This document shows positions 56,454-64,000 of a DNA stretch of 64,000 nucleotides, piece by piece. The notes below the pieces were generated by a model. It saw only the letters and a program-made list of their open reading frames with translations, made no database searches and was not told where the DNA came from. A program made the translations under genes and the position numbers. Source of the stretch: Asterias rubens (taxonomy: Eukaryota > Echinodermata > Asteroidea > Forcipulatida > Asteriidae); assembly GCF_902459465.1 (NCBI RefSeq), contig NC_047066.1:19347047-19411046 (forward strand). The letters run 5' to 3'. Position 1 is the stretch's first letter; each line of letters starts with the position of its first letter.

Positions 56454-59400
56454 CATACCTCGCTGCAAGTACCCTATCCTCAAGCAGAGGTTGACCACAT
56501 CGGCCACAATCTATGAAACCTCCAAGTCTTTATTGAGAAAGAGTATAAACAAATCAAGACAAATGTTATGTAAAGGGTTGTCATTACATACTTTTATAAA
56601 TGTATAAGAAAATACTTATATAATTGTATTTTTGTTATAGTTTAAATGGCTTATTCCAAACAACAGGTGAACTACAAGACATTATTATTGGAAGTGAGCA
56701 ATTTCTTACATCAAAACATTTACAATGAGGAAAACAGCAAACTAATCTTCGAACAAGCTGGAAGTGACATACACACCAGGACACTGTTGCAAGTGAACAG
56801 TTTTTAGAGTGAACATTTTGACTCTCTATATATAGAAAGCAGCAAAGTTTACAAGGAAAATGACAAGGACAATACATTTCGAATTGTATCCACCATCCGA
56901 GCAAGCTAGACCACCAAGCGCATTGCCAACAATTTTATTTTAAAATTACACACTTTTTCGTTTGAAACAGTCATGCAAACGTTAACAAAAACGAATACAA
57001 CATCTAAATTGTCTTTGATAAATTTTATAAGAAGTTTAGTATGAACGCGTGTTAGACATCAGATGAATGAAAAGAGATGGGTTTCCGTGTGTTAAGTGTG
57101 TTAAACACTATTGATAAACAAACTTATAGGTAAACTAAACAAATAATGTAAACTTAGGAATTCGGTCAAAGGAAACAAGGTTGTTATTGGTGGGAATTGC
57201 TCAAGGAATAACGCATGTCTTCATTATCAAGTTGTACATCACCTTCTCTCCTATTGACAAGGATTACGTTCCTCTTCCTCAAGAGTTGGTAGCCATGACT
57301 ACTTTTGCATGCAGACAGTTTCAACTTTTCGTTCTATGTCAAAGTTCCCAAAGTCTTTTCTAGTTTCTTCTTCATTTGCCATGATATTTGAGTGTGACTA
57401 TATCTTTGGAAAAAAATGGTCCCTTGATTCAAAATCACATTAAACCTGTCACTAATGTGGACATGCACCTCTAGTTTTCCTTCTCCTGTTATCTTAAGGA
57501 CAAGGTATTTCTTTTTTATCTTGAAAGAGAAGATACCTCGACAAATAATTTTATTGGTTTGTTGACCTTGAACAGACATAATGGTTGCAGAAAAGGTAAG
57601 TGTGTATACACATATAATACGGGCAATCTTCAGGCCTACTGCAGGACAACATTAGTCATAACTTCATCGTCTTCAGCCTCCTTTTACACGTATTTTTTTG
57701 TATGTGAGTTGATACGACACGAGTACTGAGTATGAGTGATATTACTGAATCAGTGGATTGAATGAATTTCGAAAGTGTGATCGAAATAGTCAGTTAACCC
57801 ATTGAAAGGGTACTTTCTACTTTAATTAAATAAGACTAAAACAATTAAATTGACGTAAGGTTTACAGACATCAAACATTACCCATTCAGTCAAACAGACA
57901 ACAACGTCTTTACGTCAACACGTGACATCACATAAGCGTTTGTGCACTACAAACTGGAATTAAAAACATTACGTCATCGCGTGGATGGATGCACCGATCA
58001 GGATCGCGATTGAGAGTAGTCCGCGTCATCAAACCGCGAACACCTGCTCTGAAAGTTAAACGAAACTGTGGGTGCTCTGATATGTCTGTGGATGTATAAG
58101 ATTGGAACAACGCACTTTGTGTAGACGTTTATACAATTTATTGCCCCATAATGTAATAACTGTTAACTATATGAAAAGCAAGAATAATGATCATCAATAA
58201 GCGAGAAAGCTGTTGACATCATGAAGTAAAGTATCCCAGGAAATGATGTACTCAGTGAGAACTCTTTTTGAACGATATAGCTTGTTCTATGTAGGCTCTG
58301 TGCAGCCAAAACATTGTATTCTGCTATGTTTTATTGTCCGTTTTGAAAGATATTGTATTACAGGGTGGTTCACCACGTATTACTTTCGAGTTTCTTAAGT
58401 GTCAAAGTCAAACTAAATAAAGCAAGTTTTATTTTAGTAGATGTAAGTTCATTGGAACTATTATATTTTAATGCGTCTAACTTGAGCTCACCAAAAGTCC
58501 ACAATGGAAGGAGTTACCAACGAAATATTTTCTTCCAACAATATGGAGGCTCTGTGCAGCCAAAATCGTGTTGTACAAAATGCTATCATTATTATGAGGT
58601 TTCAATATAATGTTATGTGAGTGTCATAGGCTAAGTGTGAATGTCATGAGTAAAGTAAGTTTTATTTCAGGAAATGTCTAGTTGTCAGTAATTCATGGAA
58701 GCATCCAAGAAGACGCAATAGGTCTTTTAAATTTTGCTATTTATGGCAAATAAAATTAGTTACCTCTGCATTAAAAATGCGCACGGCGTAAATTACTCTT
58801 ACCTACCGGAATTTCAGGGAGGAACTTGTTAGAAAACAGCATTGTGGTCAAGGAACGGTGTACTTCATACAACTCAAGGTAATACATCTTACTTATTTTT
58901 GAGTTATTTTAGGCCTAATTTAAGTCTTTAGTTCATCACAGTTACATGCTTAATTATAGTGGATAGAATAGGCCTAATAATCGACACTATTTTGTGTGTG
59001 GTTTTATTATTTTCATTCTTTAGGAATGATTCTATTTGAAGAAAAAGAAAAACTTGTTCAGGACATCATTTTGTTAGGTGAGGAACGGGCGGCTTTGTGG
59101 GGAAATGGAGGAGGCCGTTTAAAAACTGTTATTACACTTGTAAAACTTTGTGTTTTTTTATATACATTTTTAAAAAGTATAGGCCTTTGTTAGAAGTTCG
59201 ATCGAAAAAATAACAAACTTTGAAAACTTGCCGATCAGAAGTGATTATTAATTTGTTGTTGTCGTGATGTAGGCCTATAGTTCTTAACTGCTGATACCTG
59301 CGCCTAAAATAATATACATTCTCCTTGCGAGATGCTTCTCCCGGCACCCGCTAGCAATTCTAATGATGGGGTTAAATGTTCTGATAGTGTTGGGTCCGTC

Positions 59401-61975
59401 ATAATAATGCTGTTTAGGTCTGGACTTTATAATGAACCTGTGTCACATTTTTGTTGTCTTTGCAGTTAGCCTGAATATCTGACGTCACGCCTAAAGGCTC
59501 ATAGACAGGGTCGGACCCCAAGTGTACTTTGCAGTATAAAGCTATGTAAGTTTTCCCAAAAGTGAGAGAGACAGTTTTTATTGCGCTTTAACACTTCCTG
59601 TAAAGTTGTATTTTCATTGGCTTTCTGATTGTCATTGGCCTCTACTTTTTCGTAATAATAATAATAAAGGAAACTTGTAATGGACCTAATTAGGCACAGT
59701 GCCTATTGTACGGTAATCCTGCCAAAAGTTAATCGGTACATGTATTTTTTTAAGTATGTTTTTTTTTTCACCTGTAATCATTACGCAGCCGGTCACAATG
59801 GCATAAATATCATTTTATGATGGCGCTGATCGTAGTACACAAAACACAAAGTCGTACTAGTAATAACTCTGACAATACAGACAGAATAAATTTTATAAAT
59901 GCAAATTTTTAATAGTATGCGATAAGCAGTTGTGCTGTGCACTACACTGAAATGTAAACATCACCAATAATATTAAAATTTCTAAATTTGGCATAATTTC
60001 ATGAGATTATATTTACAAAATAATTAGGCCTCCAATTATTATTAGCAGATGCATGTGATTAATTTAAGCAAAAGTACAAACATATTATAAACAATATTTT
60101 TTACACAAGTTCTGTTGTAAGCTCCTTATTCTTCTAAGGAGACACTTCTCGTATCCAAAACCGACTCCAATGAATCCACCCCTTAGCAAAGTACATTTAT
60201 AATAATAACAAGTTCTTATAAAGCGCATCTCACAATATCAGTCTCAATGCGCTTTAAATCGTGTCCCTTTTAATCTTTCTCAGCTCCCTGGTAAGTAAAT
60301 TAGCGTGAAAACATAACAGCGCTGGTTTATTCCCAGGTAATATCATACGGCTCACAAAGTATGGTGTTTCCCCCGTTTAGTACAACTTAATTAAATTAAC
60401 AGTTTGCTATTTGATTTTGTAGCTTAAGGCAGTTAGACAAAGACATTAGCAACAGATTATGACGCTGGAAATTAGCAGTTTGTGTTCCTTTTAAAATACA
60501 GGAAATTAGTCTATTAGGATGAAATTGTTCATTAAAAAACATCACAGTAAATGCCGAAAAAAAAGAGAAAAAAAAACTTAAGAATAAATCATTAGTAGAA
60601 GTAATAGAATTACAACAAAGAGTTTTTTTTAATACAGGTGTCCTCATGTTTTGATAAAAAGCCGCACACAATACAGTTCAGTTGAATACACCATTCTTTT
60701 GATAAAGCAAATTCTGGGCATTTCATATTGATAGATCAATCAAATAAAATATTCATGATAAATAATTAAAGGGTTATAACTATAACTTGATTTAACCCAC
60801 TGCATCTCTACATAGAACTTAATTCCAATTTGTACCAACAAAAATTAATATTAACAAGAAATCCAAAGTAAAAAATAAATGCAAGTAATTTAGCAAATTT
60901 CTACAGTGCTTTGTAAATTGAATAAACAGTAGAAACTTGAAAAAATTAATCGATGCTTTTAGGCAAAAGTTAACCAAATAATAAATATAACTACGTGTGG
61001 TTTCACAAAAGCCTTGAAATGTAAATGGAAGACTAAAGATGATTGAACGATTCACTTGTAATACTTTTGTATTGGAGGTTCCACACACAATTAACCTTTT
61101 GTTTATAAACCCAAATTTCCAACACCACCCATAACCACAGACCTCTGATTTACAAACTTAGTATAGTTTGTATAAATTGTTCGCATGCTAAGCTAGTATT
61201 AGCAAAACAAGGTACACAACAAATTGAGAGGTCAAAATGATTAAATACAAAGTTTAAGATGTGTTTGACCAATGTTTAGCTACATAAATAAATGAATCTA
61301 CACATGTAGAATAAAAACTTATTTTTTTATAAACAAAAATGTACATAATGTAAATAAAACATGAAGAATGTTTTTGTTTGAGAATAATAACAATTCAATT
61401 CCCCACTAGTTCTGCCTAAAACACATTAAGGTTCATTCATTGTGTGTACACATTCAACAACAAAAAGTCCGACAAGTTTTTACACCAGATTGATTCACTG
61501 TAAAGTTCATTTTGGTCTGTTTTCACTTCTTAATGATAAAATAAATCGTATTGAAAATCATATTGTGATCATGTAGTATGAAATAAGAGTTGGAGTATAT
61601 TTGTATATGAATGAACAAGTAAATAATAGGAATGCTTATCACAAAAAGGAAATATTTTAAACTAATTGTAATATTCATACCAGTGCTCCACTAGATACAT
61701 TTTGTTCGCCTGAAATACTGTCAGTTGGAAGACTACCCCAAAGAACCTGTCGCTTCTTAACTGTTGTAAACCAAATAATGATTAAAGTAACGTGTAGAAA
61801 ATTTGCTAACAAAATAATTAAATTTTCCTGGGTACACTTAAACATGAATTTGCGTGTTGTGAAGTAATGTAAATATGTAGCTATTTAAAAATAAAATAAC
61901 AATAAGCAGATGTATGGTTTTGTGGGAAGGGTATGTTTCAGAGACAGGGAGCCCGGTTGTTAGAAGTCTTTCAGC
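56454..61975. other. Gene-poor region, ending in the probable 3' UTR of ATP7
   Basis: No recognised protein. 57580-57596 (+) shows ATGGTTGCAGAAAAG followed by GTAAGTG, a possible start exon, but no partner exon could be found. 58225-58740 is a diverged duplication (listed). 59466-59520 has the GACGTCA repeat. 60190-60265 has a scrap of the GCGCTTT-type LINE tail. 59880-61975 is very AT-rich and on the minus strand may be ATP7 3' UTR. Confidence 0.45.
58225..58740 (+). repeat. Diverged direct duplication
   Basis: GGCTCTGTGCAGCCAAAA occurs at 58293 and 58548, each followed by TGCTATGTTTTATT or TGCTATCATTATT. AAAGCAAGTTTTATTTTAG and AAAGTAAGTTTTATTTCAG occur at about 58420 and 58653, each leading into ATGTAAGTTCATTGG or ATTCATGG. 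The period is about 240-255 bp. Confidence 0.65.
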
Positions 61976-64000
61976 TCACACTGTTTCATGTAGATCTGGT
62001 GTGTCATGAATCCCTAAAAGTTCATAACGTGGCTTCTTGTAACTGCAAGAAAAGAAAAAAATAAAGACAGGAATGTAAAGGGAAGATCAACAAGCAAAAG
62101 TCAACCCATTTTAAAATGGTTACAGAACAATCACCCATTTTATTGTTCCATTATTTTGAGTGGTTTCCAGAGCAATGTAAATTCTCTTGTGCTATTTGTT
62201 TCTTTCTAAGGTTTTTTGATACCTTTTGTAGATCAAGTTTTTTGCCATGATGTTTATTTCCTAATCACTGTGAATGAGGACGTTTGTAATAGTTTACCTG
62301 AAGCAGTTTCAGGTTCATTTATTGGCTGTCATGTTTTTAAGGTAAAAAATGAAAATCACACAGTGATGTTTATAGGAGAGTTGTGTAAATCCGTTGAACG
62401 TGCTAACAAAATTTGTCTCATTGTGATGAAAATTATTTTTGTGAAATTGTTTTACTCATTTCTCACAAGCTACAGCACCGCAGTGAGTAATATTTTAAGG
62501 GAAACCTTCTTCCATCAATATCTTTAAACTGTGTAAGTTTATTGTAAATCTGTGGACGTTTGTGTAAAGGCATCATTTTTGGTTCTTGCTACTTTGGTAA
62601 AAAAACTTACAATTTGAGAAGAAGTGATGAAAGTACTACGGAGACTGAAGAGCATGCCATGGCAGCAGATGCCATCCAGGGTGTCAGGAGGACTTGAAAA
62701 GGGGCCAAGGCACCTGAGAAGAAGAAACAAAATGTAAAATAGCTTGTTGGAAATTGGCTATCAATAGGACCATCGGTTTCAAGAAAAATTGTTGTAGCAA
62801 ATGCAGTAATGAAGACATGGAGATAAGCAACAGTTGTTTCAGACTAGGCTTTGATTGTGTATTATTTATCTCACTTGGAATGGATCTGTTAGCAGACAGT
62901 ATATCCATTATCCATCATGGCTTTCAGTTGAACCCACAAAAGTCTCTTTGAGTATCTTTTAAAAACACACAGTGCAGTTTGTCTATTGTACTGATGCATC
63001 ATTTTCTCTTCAGACATCCATACACGAGCAGCATGATCTTGTATTGAAGTTGTGTGTCTCAATTACTCTTTCAGGAAAGTGTTACACGCAGGGGCTTGTT
63101 GCATTTCAGAGAGAAGCTTCTTTCTGACCATATATGACTGGTTTTAGTCGAGGCTTCTGGACATTCTTTTTTTGCTTATTTTACTCATCATCAAGTGTCA
63201 ACTTAATAGCAGAGAAAAAACATACCTGCAGCAATGGGAATGCCGACCATGTTGTAGATGATTGCAAAGAAGAAATTGATGTAAATTCGGCGGACGGTGT
63301 GTTTTGACAAGTCAATGGCGGCTGCAACATCCAGAAGATTATTCTGCGATGGAAAGAGTCAAAAAGACGTTTTGGCTATGTTTGGTTGATGAATACAAAT
63401 GGTGTTTCTGAATGTTCAACTTCAGATTATAATTAATCATCAACAAAGGATTAAACACAGATATAGTAATAATAATAATAACAGTAATAATGGGCATTTA
63501 TAATGTCCCGGCATCTTAAGATGCTCATGGCACAGCAAAAAATTAGAAGAAAGGAATTTTTTACAGTCTGTTTTAGGTGAGTCCAGAGGGTATTTTAAAC
63601 ACAGCTTAGGGATGGAGAAAGTTTAAAATGACCCATTAAGTCGTTCCGTAATGCGGGGGCATAAGAACCCCAAGATGTTTTGGCCAAGGGTTTCCTGACT
63701 GGCTGTAGGAAAGATAGGGTTGGAGTAATTTTTGGAGATATATGTATGGTGGTAATAAAGTGCCTTTTGATGAGCGATAGACATACACAAAGATCTTGAA
63801 GTAAGCACAACTTTATCAGAAAATTGTTTGCATGAAAAATTAAACAACTAACCTTGATGAGAACTATGTCTCCTGCTTCCATGGCAACATCAGTACCTGT
63901 TCCTATGGCAATACCAACGTCCGCCTTGACCAAAGCCGGGGAGTCATTGACCCCATCCCCAACCATCGCAACCTTGTGACCCTTTTGTTGTATCTCTTCG
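61976..64000 (-). CDS. ATP7: ATP7, copper-transporting P1B-type ATPase (C-terminal part; continues past the window)
   Basis: Four minus-strand exons: 64000-63853 (partial), 63343-63226, 62713-62611 and 62042-61976. About 145 residues are visible. Exon 1 has the P-type hinge [12 protein letters not shown] and [17 protein letters not shown]. Exon 2 carries the TM7 region with the copper-site pair YN ([13 protein letters not shown]). Exon 3 carries TM8 with [16 protein letters not shown], keeping the Met and Ser that line the copper path. Exon 4 is a very short cytosolic tail, [12 protein letters not shown]...DLHETV. The protein pumps Cu(I) into the secretory pathway or out of the cell using ATP. 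The human ATP7A/B tails are some 80-90 residues longer after TM8; here a YELL (dileucine-like) motif and a terminal ETV, a class I PDZ ligand, are packed into about 20 residues. Upstream metal-binding and catalytic domains lie beyond base 64000. Confidence 0.95.
62430..62575 (+). mobile_element. Half copy of the palindromic element of 27325-27655
   Basis: TTGTTTTACTCATTTCTCA, GAGTAATATTTTAAG and GTAAATCTGTGGAC match the right half of that element. It lies in the last ATP7 intron. Confidence 0.65.
63465..63800 (-). mobile_element. LINE tail fragment in an ATP7 intron
   Basis: Begins (plus strand) with AATAATAATAATAACAG and GGGCATTTATAATGTCCC. The minus strand reads [21 protein letters not shown], a decayed form of the RAFSxAAPxLWNxLP RT tail. 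It sits between the first two visible ATP7 exons. Confidence 0.5.

Noticed and set aside
55775-56607. Long open frames reading as GYTSLDIPHW-type repeats
   Set aside because: They are produced by the 14-bp minisatellite, which has no stops in its variants. No domain and no splice partners are visible.
57571-57600. Start exon ATGGTTGCAGAAAAG followed by GTAAGTG
   Set aside because: No downstream exon in phase could be identified, so it cannot be called a gene. Kept only as a note in the region entry.
1-64000. CRISPR arrays, operons, ribosome binding sites
   Set aside because: The window is plainly intron-containing animal DNA. The tandem repeats lack the spacer structure of CRISPR, and bacterial signals do not apply.

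Overview
The window is eukaryotic nuclear DNA from an animal. Genes have many introns with GT-AG boundaries, intergenic and intronic DNA is AT-rich, and it is packed with small inverted-repeat elements, tRNA-derived SINE pieces and decayed LINE tails. The five identifiable proteins are invertebrate-style orthologues of vertebrate genes, with one BCL7 and one ATP7. Together with the repeat style this suggests a marine invertebrate deuterostome, most likely an echinoderm; the species assignment is inference.

Layout: 1-3308 has no recognised gene. 3309-7038 (+) is a five-exon gene for a basic nuclear-looking protein, tentatively PIMREG-like. 10432-15321 (-) is BCL7, a SWI/SNF (BAF) subunit, in seven exons. 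Head-to-head with it, 16900-31563 (+) is SLF1, the BRCT/ankyrin adaptor of SMC5/6 at damaged DNA, in 19 exons. 33789-42161 (+) is NOC4L, a 40S ribosome-biogenesis factor, in 11 exons. 44003-45710 (+) is TXNDC17 (TRP14), a thioredoxin-fold reductase, in four exons. 45711-61975 has no conserved protein gene, but holds a diverged tandem array with regularly spaced splice-donor-like sites (about 50.9-53.2 kb) and a 14-bp minisatellite (55.9-56.5 kb). 61976-64000 (-) is the 3' end of a copper-transporting P1B-ATPase (ATP7) that continues beyond the window. Exon chains were joined by hand; every chain keeps an open frame across all junctions and gives a protein close to the family's length.

The genes do not form one pathway. 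They are housekeeping nuclear, nucleolar and redox/metal genes. From memory of the human map, TXNDC17 and PIMREG lie close together on 17p13 and BCL7A and NOC4L share 12q24, so the cluster may preserve old linkage.

Most notable: a fourfold in-frame duplication of the last BCL7 3' splice site, which could add 18-residue units to the protein; a second duplicated acceptor-like segment just before the SLF1 start codon; an SQ/TQ cluster in the SLF1 linker; a Pro-to-Ser change in the TXNDC17 active site; a very short ATP7 tail ending in a PDZ ligand; the exon-like array at 51-53 kb; and a well-delimited transposon with 8-bp target duplications.
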